Positions 16,729 to 24,801 of a stretch of 25,542 bases of DNA are shown one piece after another. Made by a program: the position numbers and the translations under genes. The notes beneath the pieces are model-generated. The model searched no databases and had not been told where the DNA came from. It saw nothing but the letters and a program-made list of their open reading frames with translations. Each line of letters starts with the position of its first letter. The first letter of the stretch is position 1. Source of the stretch: Bacteroidia bacterium. GTDB taxonomy: Bacteria; Bacteroidota; Bacteroidia; Bacteroidales; Azobacteroidaceae. The stretch covers positions 20,001 to 45,542 of the forward strand of contig BNXY01000020.1 in the NCBI GenBank assembly GCA_025999935.1, in the 5' to 3' direction.

Positions 16729-19700
16729 TTAAAAGCTAAGTTCAAGACCAAAAGTGTAGGTTTTTCCTATGGGCATTTCCCAACCTCTACCTGCATAAAC
16801 GCCTACTTCCGGGTCGTATAGGTCGTATGCCGCAAAGGTAAGTAAATTGGTTCCGCTGAAATAAATACGGGCATCGTTTATTCCTGCTTTTTTTAGCAGA
16901 TTTTTAGGTAATGCATAGGCCAACGAAATGGTTTTTAAGCGTAAAAAATCGGCCGGATTTTTATGGCGGCTGCTGTATTGCATTGCATCTTCCAAATCTT
17001 TATCGGTACGCATCGGATACCGGCCTTCTCCTTTGGAATAGGTCCAGCGGCCATCGTAAGTGTCGGCGGCCATAATGCGTTCCCAGTAATATCCGTCGTC
17101 ATTTATGTCTCTGCTCATCGCATCGTAAGTATATCCGCCCAATTTGTAGATAAAGTTTGTTCCCAAGGTAATATTTTTCCAGGTAAGACTTGTGTTTATA
17201 CCGCCGAATACTTTCGGGTTCATATCGGCCAGAATAATTTCGTCGGCATCGTCATAATCATACGATACATTTTTCTTAAATCCTTTAATGTTTGTATCGT
17301 TATAGTCGTTGTTGGTGTACCATACGTTTTTACCGTTTGTTTGGTCAACGCCCGCCCATTCCAATCCGAATAAAGACAAGTTGGATTCGCCTTCTCTGTA
17401 AACATATTGTATGCGGCTGTCGCTTCCGGTAGGGTCATACCAAAAAATATCCGATCCTCCGTACAATTTTGTTATTTTTGATTTGATGAACGATGCGGTA
17501 AGGCTTGCATCCCATGTCCAATCGTTGTTTCTGATAATGTCGCCGCCAATTTCTACTTCCCAGCCTCTATTATTCATTTCGCCCACATTTTTAAGCGTGG
17601 AAGTAAATCCGGTCGTGTGCGACACGGGAACGTCCTGTAATAAATCTTTGGAGTCCCGGTTGAAGTATTCGATTGAACCGCGCAATTTGTTTTTAAATAA
17701 GCCGAAATCCAAACCGATATTGGTTGTATAATTGTATTCCCAGGTTAAGTCTTCATTGCCTATATTGGCCAATCCGCCACCGGGTTTTTCCATGTATTTG
17801 GCTGTGTAAGAAGCTAAAGAACGCCATCCGTAGTTACTCGAAGGCAAAGTGCCGTTAGAACCGTAAGCCACTCTCAAACGCAGATTGCTGATATCCGATA
17901 TATTTTCCAAAAACTTTTCCCGATTGATTGTCCAAGCGCCTGAAAGCGACCAGAAATTTCCCCAACGCGTACTGGGTCCAAATCTTGACGAACCGTCTCG
18001 GCGGAAGGATGCCGAAGCATAATACTTGCTGTCGTAATTATATTCGGCGCGCGAAAGCATGGATTCCATTGCGTATCCCCAGTTGTATCCCGAAGCAGTT
18101 GTTGTACCTGCTGTGGAGACGGTGTGAAGCGTGCTGGTAGGCAATTGCGTTCCGTTTGTATAAAGATAGTTGGTCGTATTTTCTTCTGCTTCAAAACCGG
18201 CCAATACGGTTACATTGTGTTTTTCGGCAAATGTTTTATCAAAATTCAAGGTGGTTGACGATACCCATTTGGTTACATCGGTTGCCATTTCAGTGATACT
18301 GCCGCCTGTGGTTGAAGCGGAATAGTGAAGTGCGCTGTAATACAAATGGTCTTTAATATTCGTATTGTCATAAGAGAAAATAGATTTCAAGGTAAGTACG
18401 GGTAAAATCTTTATCGCTAATGTTTCGCTTGCCGAAGTTTTAAGCGTTTTCGATGAATTGTCCCATTCTTTGTTATAATAAAGCGGATTGCGAGCGCTGC
18501 TCCCGTATTGAGCAGTCCAAGGGTTGCCTGTTTTATAATCGGTAGGCCAATACATTCCCCACAACATATTGCGTGTCAAGTAAAAATAATTGTCCCGAAT
18601 GTTTCGCGTATCATTAAATCCTTCTTTTGTGCTATGAGATAAGCCGACGTTTGTTGTAAATTCAACGTATTTTCCCACTTTTTGATTTAAGTTTACCCGT
18701 CCGGAAATACGGCTAAAATCGTTGGCGATAGACATGCCTTTGTCTCGGGTATATCCTAATGAAGAATAAACAGTAGTTTTATCATTTCCTCCGCTTACCG
18801 ATAAATCGTAGTTTTGAAAAACAGCCGTTCTCAACAAAGCGTCTTCCCAGTCATAATATTTTCCTTCCCTGTTTACGATGCCATCGGTTAAACCCGAAAT
18901 CTTCAATGTTTGAGGGGTGTTGTCCGTTGTGGAAAAAGAATAGCCATGTCTATTGAAGCGGTTATTCATTTGGGTCAGCGCTCTTGTATTTGCCTGTTCG
19001 TCGGTTCGTCCGTCTTCTTTGTAACCATTCCAAAATAGTTCGTAAAGCATTTCAGCCGCTTGCTCGGTAGTTGCCCGTTCCCAGTTGTCTGTGGCGAAAG
19101 TGGGAGTCAGGCTGATTGATGTTTTGAAATTAATTTTCGGTTGACCGGCTTTGCCGCGTTTGGTAGTAACAATAATCACGCCGTTTGCAGCCCGCGAGCC
19201 GTAAAGCGCAGAGGCCGCCGCATCTTTCAATATCGTAATCGATTCAATGTCAGCCGGATTAATGGAACTCATCACGCTGCTTGATGTATAAATGTAGCTT
19301 CCCATTTGGCTTTGGTCGCCAGAAATAGCCGGAACGCCATCTATTACATACAGCGGTTCATTGGAAGCATTCATAGAACCAACGCCGCGAATACGAATGT
19401 TCGTTGCCGAGCCTGCCTGTCCCGAATTGGAGGTAACCTGCATCCCTGCGATTTTTCCATTCAGCGCACTTTCAAAAGAAGTTACCGGAGCATCTTTAAA
19501 TTTGTCGGAACCTACCACGGACGCAGAACCTGTAAACGTACTTTTCTTAGCTGTTCCATAAGCGACAACGATGACTTCATCCAAACCAAACACATCCTCC
19601 TCCAAGGCAACATTTATTTCTGTCTGTTGTCCGACAAGCGCTTCTTTCAACTTCATACCCAATACGTCAAATACGAGTATATCATTACTGCCGGATACCG

Positions 19701-19890
19701 TAATCGTATAAAAACCTTTTTCATCCGTACTTGTAGCAGTAGTTGTACCTCTGATAGAAACGGAAGCAAATTCGATGGGCGTACCATCCACCGCAGAGAT
19801 AACCGTCCCGCTGACTTTCTTCTGTTGTGCATTTGCCGGAAGAGTGCAAATTGTTATAAACAGGACTACATAGAATAATAGATGTTTCAT
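16729..19890 (-). CDS. SusC/RagA family TonB-dependent outer-membrane transporter
   Basis: This 1,053-residue protein has a signal peptide ending PANAQ, a carboxypeptidase-regulatory-like domain (about 27-105, VSGTVISAVDGTPIEFASV...), a TonB-box-like stretch LDEVIVVAYGTAKKSTFTGS, a plug with NIRIRGVGSMNASNEPLYVIDGVPA, and a long beta-barrel closing with an aromatic-ended strand (TFGLELSF). It imports substrate captured by the SusD-like partner using TonB energy. It heads the operon and has a promoter about 55 bases upstream. No ECF sigma/anti-sigma pair or hybrid sensor is adjacent in the window, so its regulation is not visible. Confidence 0.96.
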   Translation of the reverse strand: MKHLLFYVVLFITICTLPANAQQKKVSGTVISAVDGTPIEFASVSIRGTTTATSTDEKGFYTITVSGSNDILVFDVLGMKLKEALVGQQTEINVALEEDVFGLDEVIVVAYGTAKKSTFTGSASVVGSDKFKDAPVTSFESALNGKIAGMQVTSNSGQAGSATNIRIRGVGSMNASNEPLYVIDGVPAISGDQSQMGSYIYTSSSVMSSINPADIESITILKDAAASALYGSRAANGVIIVTTKRGKAGQPKINFKTSISLTPTFATDNWERATTEQAAEMLYELFWNGYKEDGRTDEQANTRALTQMNNRFNRHGYSFSTTDNTPQTLKISGLTDGIVNREGKYYDWEDALLRTAVFQNYDLSVSGGNDKTTVYSSLGYTRDKGMSIANDFSRISGRVNLNQKVGKYVEFTTNVGLSHSTKEGFNDTRNIRDNYFYLTRNMLWGMYWPTDYKTGNPWTAQYGSSARNPLYYNKEWDNSSKTLKTSASETLAIKILPVLTLKSIFSYDNTNIKDHLYYSALHYSASTTGGSITEMATDVTKWVSSTTLNFDKTFAEKHNVTVLAGFEAEENTTNYLYTNGTQLPTSTLHTVSTAGTTTASGYNWGYAMESMLSRAEYNYDSKYYASASFRRDGSSRFGPSTRWGNFWSLSGAWTINREKFLENISDISNLRLRVAYGSNGTLPSSNYGWRSLASYTAKYMEKPGGGLANIGNEDLTWEYNYTTNIGLDFGLFKNKLRGSIEYFNRDSKDLLQDVPVSHTTGFTSTLKNVGEMNNRGWEVEIGGDIIRNNDWTWDASLTASFIKSKITKLYGGSDIFWYDPTGSDSRIQYVYREGESNLSLFGLEWAGVDQTNGKNVWYTNNDYNDTNIKGFKKNVSYDYDDADEIILADMNPKVFGGINTSLTWKNITLGTNFIYKLGGYTYDAMSRDINDDGYYWERIMAADTYDGRWTYSKGEGRYPMRTDKDLEDAMQYSSRHKNPADFLRLKTISLAYALPKNLLKKAGINDARIYFSGTNLLTFAAYDLYDPEVGVYAGRGWEMPIGKTYTFGLELSF

Positions 19891-19945
19891 AAAAATGGAT
19901 TGATAATAAAAAATAATGATTGTTAAGCAAATTATATAACATCTA

Positions 19946-19976
19946 CAAATGTACGAATAATTTTAAAAAGTGCAAG
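19946..19976 (-). promoter_or_regulatory. susC-susD promoter
   Basis: The minus strand has TACATTTG (19946-19953), a full -7 match, and CTTG (19973-19976) 19 bases upstream, one base off the -33 consensus. The predicted start point near 19940 gives a leader of about 50 bases. Confidence 0.55.
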
Positions 19977-19982
19977 AAATAT

Positions 19983-20014
19983 TAAAAAAAATTAATCATT
20001 TAGCATGAATTAAT
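19983..20014 (-). terminator. possible intrinsic terminator after the glycosyltransferase unit
   Basis: On the minus strand ATTAATTCAT, loop GCTAA, ATGATTAAT form an imperfect AT-only stem followed by eight T residues. It lies about 20 bases after the stop of the large glycosyltransferase gene and before the susC promoter. The stem is weak, hence moderate confidence. Confidence 0.5.
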
Positions 20015-20035
20015 TAAATATCTTTCGCAAAATGG

Positions 20036-22726
20036 TCAAAAAAAGTGTTTAATCAATTCTTCATACACTTTTCGGTGCAATTCCGCTATTTTCTCCGTAC
20101 GCCAATGTTTTCCGGCATATTTTTCGTTGATTTGCGGGGATTGCGAACGAGAATAGGCCGATTCCAAGGCTTTGACTACCGAATCCGGCTGTTCCGGCTG
20201 AAACGAAAAGTTATTGACATTGTCCAAATATTCGTTCATATTTCCGATAGCGGGGCCGACTACGGTTTTGTTGAACAGGAATCCCAAAGGCAGGTTGCCG
20301 GAATTGAGCGTTCTGAGGCGTTGCAGGAATACCACATCGGCGACGGCAAAATAATCGGGAATCATTTCGTCTTCCACAATCCAGTCGCCCAAAAACGTAT
20401 TTTCTTCGGAAAAGTTTTCGTCTAAAACCGTTCGGGTTGCATGATTCCATGACGGTGCAAGCAGAAATTTATTTGGAATATCCAATTGCTCAAAAGCGTT
20501 TAGAATCAAATCTTTTTCTTCCTGTGCGCGGAAAGAACCAAAAGCCAGAATGACGAACCGGTCAAGCGGAATGTTTAACAGTTTTCGCGCTTCTTCCCGT
20601 CTGTCATCTTCTATATCTTGTTTGTCGTACAATTTATCATATATGTGATGTGGAATCACAAAATGTTTTTGTTCTAAATGTTTTTTATTTTTTAAAAATT
20701 GTTCTTTGCTGTAATTTCCCAAATGAATCATGGCATCGGCTTCCGACTCGATGATATCGAACAGTTTCCGGCTTTTTTCTGCCTGTCGGGTATAGTGGGT
20801 AATTTCGTCGTGGCGCGTGTAAACGATTTTTGTGCCTTTTTGTTTCCACAACCGAAGGACTTCTTTCAATTCATTCCGGCCTTCTTCTTCGGGAATCATC
20901 CATTGCCGAAAAATGGCTTCCGGCCAGTGAATGTGAATCAGGTCATAATCTTTGGCCTCCGGTTCCCAAAAATATTCCCGTTCAAGATCGACCGAACAGT
21001 TTTCGGAGGCAATTCCTTCGGACAGGGAAACTACATAAGGGTTATTAAGCATTTTCGTACAAGCAACCAAGATTCGCATTGTTTGTTTGGGCTGGTAGGT
21101 ATTTGGAAACAACAGGCTTTCCCACGAAGCATGGCGGGCATCCAATTGTGAAAGCATCGACAATCCCAATCCGGCATAACCGTCTGCCAAACCCAATGGA
21201 AAATCCGAAGGGTGTAAGATGCGGGGCGGGAAAGAGAGAACAGGAACATTTGTTTTTATTGTAGAAACAGAAATTCCCAGTGCAAAGTTAATATCCGATA
21301 ACAAAACTGCTATTTCCGGATAGCATTTTGGGTTGATTTTATTATATCTGCATATCAAAACCGACATTTGGGACAGGGCTTGCCGGAGCAGCATTTTTTC
21401 GCTTGTTCCCGGATGATGGTAGCGCGCTAAAAAATATTTTCCGATATCAACAATGTTTTGTCCGCTCAGGAAATTTCTGTTAATCAAGTCCCCAAAAGCC
21501 TTATCCATGGGAGCAAAAATGTCGTCCGTATCAGCATCCACGAAATTTTCCCGGACGAGGTATTCGATTCCGACGCCGATTCCCGTCAATCCGGTTTCAA
21601 AGTCAACGGAATAGTTTTTGGAAAGTTGCGGGACAATTTCTTCCAACAATTCGCAGGCAAAATCTTCATATTTCGTTTCCTTTGTATAGGCTGCATAGTG
21701 AAAGAAAAAAATGGCGATTCCGGTCTTGCCGTAATATAAACCGGGCATTTCCACCTGCTTGGCTTGTGTTTCCAAGCGGGAGGCGATTTCCTGTAATTGT
21801 TTTTCAAGGCTTTTGTTTTCTTGTTTTACAACGGCTTGTTTCAAATTAGGATAACCGATATATTTTCTTTTCAAATACCGGTAAAAAGATAATTCCGCTG
21901 TATTGTATTTTAAGTTGGTTGTCAATTTATGGAATTGCGTATCGTCTGTTAACAGTTTTAACGACTGTGCATTAAAATTCGTAAAAGACAGGCAATATTC
22001 TTTTAATTCCAATACTCGTCCGTTGTTACAGGGAATTGCATCCAGCATCCTTTTGATTTCTAAAATATGGATATAAGCCATATTAATGGCATAATCGAAA
22101 AGCAGGTAATCAATCAACCTATTCTCTTTTTGCCAATATTCCATTAAAAAAGTTTTTACAAACTCAAACAATAGATTCTCTTTTCGACAATAAAATAAAA
22201 ATCCCGTCCACCGGAATTGGGATACATATTCGTATTCAACCTGTTTTCGGATGCTGAACAGTTCCAAGGTCATTTTCGGGATGGGATTAGTAACCAGAAC
22301 AGTCGCATCTATCCACATTCCGCCGTATTGGAACAATAAACAAGTTCGCAATATATCGGAAAAATGCGCCGTAGAAATCAAACCTTTTGCTTTTTTCTCG
22401 AAAATAAAATCCGGGATATCGACAAAATCTTGAAAATTGGTTTTTGTCAATAAATGTACCGGATGTCCATTGCGGTTTTCCAATAAAGATTGGTAGCATA
22501 TTTTTATGATTTCCGGCATATTTTCTTCGCCTTGCTCCCAATACACCCAGATCGGAAAATTTTCATCTTCTGTGTGGTCGAAAAACACCATCTTTTTATC
22601 TCGGTATGCTTCGACAACAAAAGTATAATTGTCAACCAAATATTTTTGATTGACTGCTTCAATTGCTTTTGCTTCCGCTACGGATATGATTTGTAATTCT
22701 CCTTGGGGATTATGCCAATAAACCAT
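20036..22726 (-). CDS. three-part glycosyltransferase / LanC-like / glycosyltransferase fusion
   Basis: This is an 896-residue cytoplasmic-looking protein without signal or membrane segments. Residues 1 to about 290 resemble capsular-polysaccharide/GT32-type transferases (FPIWVYWEQGE, FSDILRTCLLFQYGGMWIDATV with the Asp of the sugar-nucleotide site). Residues about 326-530 resemble LanC repeats (MPGLYYGKTGIAIFFFHYA, ETGLTGIGVGIEYL, GLADGYAGLGLSML). Residues about 550-896 form a GT-B/GT4-like transferase (DLIHIHWPE, VYTRHDEI, ILAFGSFRAQEEKDLIL, ADVVFLQRL...NSGNLPLGFLFNKTVVGP). The LanC part is short and lacks the CYG and CHG zinc motifs, so cyclase activity is unlikely; it may bind a peptide. 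It is the last gene of a unit with the DUF6625-type transferase (27-base gap) and beta-propeller lipoproteins. The sugar and acceptor are unknown. Confidence 0.82.
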   Translation of the reverse strand: MVYWHNPQGELQIISVAEAKAIEAVNQKYLVDNYTFVVEAYRDKKMVFFDHTEDENFPIWVYWEQGEENMPEIIKICYQSLLENRNGHPVHLLTKTNFQDFVDIPDFIFEKKAKGLISTAHFSDILRTCLLFQYGGMWIDATVLVTNPIPKMTLELFSIRKQVEYEYVSQFRWTGFLFYCRKENLLFEFVKTFLMEYWQKENRLIDYLLFDYAINMAYIHILEIKRMLDAIPCNNGRVLELKEYCLSFTNFNAQSLKLLTDDTQFHKLTTNLKYNTAELSFYRYLKRKYIGYPNLKQAVVKQENKSLEKQLQEIASRLETQAKQVEMPGLYYGKTGIAIFFFHYAAYTKETKYEDFACELLEEIVPQLSKNYSVDFETGLTGIGVGIEYLVRENFVDADTDDIFAPMDKAFGDLINRNFLSGQNIVDIGKYFLARYHHPGTSEKMLLRQALSQMSVLICRYNKINPKCYPEIAVLLSDINFALGISVSTIKTNVPVLSFPPRILHPSDFPLGLADGYAGLGLSMLSQLDARHASWESLLFPNTYQPKQTMRILVACTKMLNNPYVVSLSEGIASENCSVDLEREYFWEPEAKDYDLIHIHWPEAIFRQWMIPEEEGRNELKEVLRLWKQKGTKIVYTRHDEITHYTRQAEKSRKLFDIIESEADAMIHLGNYSKEQFLKNKKHLEQKHFVIPHHIYDKLYDKQDIEDDRREEARKLLNIPLDRFVILAFGSFRAQEEKDLILNAFEQLDIPNKFLLAPSWNHATRTVLDENFSEENTFLGDWIVEDEMIPDYFAVADVVFLQRLRTLNSGNLPLGFLFNKTVVGPAIGNMNEYLDNVNNFSFQPEQPDSVVKALESAYSRSQSPQINEKYAGKHWRTEKIAELHRKVYEELIKHFF

Positions 22727-22753
22727 TGCATTGATTGTTTTTTCTGTTTATTT

Positions 22754-23590
22754 TCAATAGTATATTTTTTTCTTCCCAATCCGGAACCGGTCGGGAATCT
22801 GCCTTTGTAAATCTACCGGTTCGGAAAATTTTCGTTTAAACCGCACTAAATGATAAAGCATTGCCTCATATTCTTTCCGGTAAATCAATGTTCCTTTATC
22901 CCAGAGCATATTGCCGGCAAAACCTTCTATGATTTGAAATTCAAAATAGGCTTTTATTTGTCCGGTTTCTTGAAGACGGCGCACAACATGGGTCATGCTT
23001 TCCACTTCCGTTTTTATCTGACTGTAATGCAATCCTTTTTCAAATTCGGCAAAAGCAAAATTGGTTTCATCGAAAAAGAAGTTGCGGTTATCGGTAAATA
23101 CTTTTTCGTAATCCTTGCTTTGCTTGAATAATTCCCGCATAGTCGGATTATTCCGGTACAAGGCAAAACATCCGGTCAGATAGTCGTGGCGGGCGCTGAT
23201 TACATCGTATTCGTTCAGCAATTCTTCCGTCATAAAAGCGCGGATATTGCCGAAGATAACATCTATATCGCAATAACCCCAAAAATCATAATCCTTAATC
23301 CAATCCGAAAAGATGTATCCGTAAGCCGGTTTGAAATCGCATAGTTTATATCCCGATTCTACTACTACTTCAAAACCCAAAGTCTTTTTCGCGTCGGTTT
23401 TGAATTGCTCAATAGAATAGGGTATCAAATGTACGTTGGGTGGCACGTCCGGAAGTTCTTCCTTGTTGTCGGTAAGAATAAAAAAATCAATATTGGGGTT
23501 GTACCGGCAGGAATGGAGGAAATAGGGGAAATACCAAGGGAGATTGCCCATGTAAACGATGAGAAACGCTATTGAAGAAGGGTTGTTCAT
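22754..23590 (-). CDS. DUF6625-type putative glycosyltransferase
   Basis: This 278-residue protein matches what I know of DUF6625: IAFLIVYMGNLPWYFPYFLHSCRYNPNIDFFILTD at the N-terminus, then YKLCDFKPAYGYIF and YDFWGYCDIDVIFGNIR, where Asp-Ile-Asp is a DxD-type metal and sugar-nucleotide site. This fits a GT-A transferase. There is no signal peptide or membrane helix, so it is probably cytoplasmic. It lies 11 bases after the propeller lipoprotein gene and 27 bases before the fusion glycosyltransferase, so all are likely one transcript and may act on the same glycan or peptide. Donor and acceptor are unknown. Confidence 0.82.
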   Translation of the reverse strand: MNNPSSIAFLIVYMGNLPWYFPYFLHSCRYNPNIDFFILTDNKEELPDVPPNVHLIPYSIEQFKTDAKKTLGFEVVVESGYKLCDFKPAYGYIFSDWIKDYDFWGYCDIDVIFGNIRAFMTEELLNEYDVISARHDYLTGCFALYRNNPTMRELFKQSKDYEKVFTDNRNFFFDETNFAFAEFEKGLHYSQIKTEVESMTHVVRRLQETGQIKAYFEFQIIEGFAGNMLWDKGTLIYRKEYEAMLYHLVRFKRKFSEPVDLQRQIPDRFRIGKKKIYY

Positions 23591-23601
23591 TGAATGGCGA
23601 G

Positions 23602-24693
23602 TTATTGCTTCAGTTTACCGATATAAAGCGTAGGATTGGGTTCTTCCAAATCATCGGGCTTCATGTTGGTATGCAAATAATAAAACATTTCGGTATCTAA
23701 ATTGAATGGACGAATATATACCGGATTCTCTATTTGATTGATATCGTCTATGTATCCATTACCCTGCATGTTATATCCCTTTCCGGTTTTTGTATCGTAA
23801 CAAAAACGATAAGGTATTCCTTTGTTATTATCATTACCATATCCTGCAAAAACATACCGTGAACTTCGATATATATTGTTCGGATTGATGAATTTGCCGG
23901 TTTCGTCATTTTTGAATTTTAATTTCAACTCCGGAATAAGGCGATTATTCTCAAACCGATACAAGGTGTCGCGCAAAACCTTTTCTGCCAAATTGTCCCT
24001 GTAAAAAGAATCACCGTAATACAAATAAATAGATTTATTCCCTTTCAATAATAAATCCGAATGGCTAGAGTAAATACTACTGGAACCTTCGAAATACAAA
24101 TCCCTAACCGTACAACTATCAATCAATTGAAAGTTGTCATTCAACCGATATAATGTTGAATGTGAATACACCCCTTTAGAATCATTATTAATCCGATTAA
24201 CAAGAAGCAACAGTTCTTCACGGATATAGTTTATGCCATCAATCTCTATATCCGAAAATAATTTTTCTTTCAAATAATTTCCATTCAAATCATAAGATAT
24301 GATTTTTTTGTTATAAGAAGTTATAAATAAACGCTTGTTTTTTTTATCTAAAGCAAAATTCTTGATATAAGTATATTCTCTTGGCCCTTCCCCTTGAGAC
24401 CCAATAGAGCGAATGAATTTTCCGGTTTTATTGAAAACAAGTATTCTATTTAAAGTGGCGATAAACAATTCATTTTCAGAGAGAATAATTCTTTCAATAT
24501 ACGTTGGATTAAACATGCTTTCATCGGTAAGCTCCAATTCAATGGCGGTTATCTCTTCTGCAATTTCCGATAAGGGTAATGTATTGTTTTGATGAATATC
24601 AACTGGTATTTCCAATAAATTACTTTGCTTTGTTTTGCCGCATGATAAAAGCAGGAAAGCAATGACGGTTAGACATAAAAAATGTGTTTTCAT
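23602..24693 (-). CDS. 6-bladed beta-propeller lipoprotein
   Basis: This 363-residue protein has a lipoprotein signal MKTHFLCLTVIAFLLLSC (Cys18). The mature start IPVDI...LPLSEIAEEITAIELE and the blade repeats (LFIATLNRILVFNKTGKFIRSIG, GEGPREYTYIKNFALDKKNKRLFITSYNKKIISYDLNGNYL) are typical of the Bacteroidetes 6-bladed (NHL-like) propeller family. Such proteins are envelope-anchored and thought to bind ligands; no enzyme residues are evident. It follows a second propeller gene by 108 bases and precedes the DUF6625-type transferase by 11 bases. No promoter of the TAnnTTTG type is seen in the 108-base gap. Confidence 0.85.
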   Translation of the reverse strand: MKTHFLCLTVIAFLLLSCGKTKQSNLLEIPVDIHQNNTLPLSEIAEEITAIELELTDESMFNPTYIERIILSENELFIATLNRILVFNKTGKFIRSIGSQGEGPREYTYIKNFALDKKNKRLFITSYNKKIISYDLNGNYLKEKLFSDIEIDGINYIREELLLLVNRINNDSKGVYSHSTLYRLNDNFQLIDSCTVRDLYFEGSSSIYSSHSDLLLKGNKSIYLYYGDSFYRDNLAEKVLRDTLYRFENNRLIPELKLKFKNDETGKFINPNNIYRSSRYVFAGYGNDNNKGIPYRFCYDTKTGKGYNMQGNGYIDDINQIENPVYIRPFNLDTEMFYYLHTNMKPDDLEEPNPTLYIGKLKQ

Positions 24694-24801
24694 ACATGAA
24701 TGTGTGTTTATGAATTTAAAATTATCCTCTCCTAAATATTAAGTCCTATTATCTTTTTTATTTGTATAACGATTAAATACTCACTTGGTGTATGATAAAA
24801 A

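Noticed and set aside
20045..20425. Plus-strand open frames opposite the large glycosyltransferase gene and susC
   Set aside because: They are mirror frames of well-supported genes and show no family features of their own.
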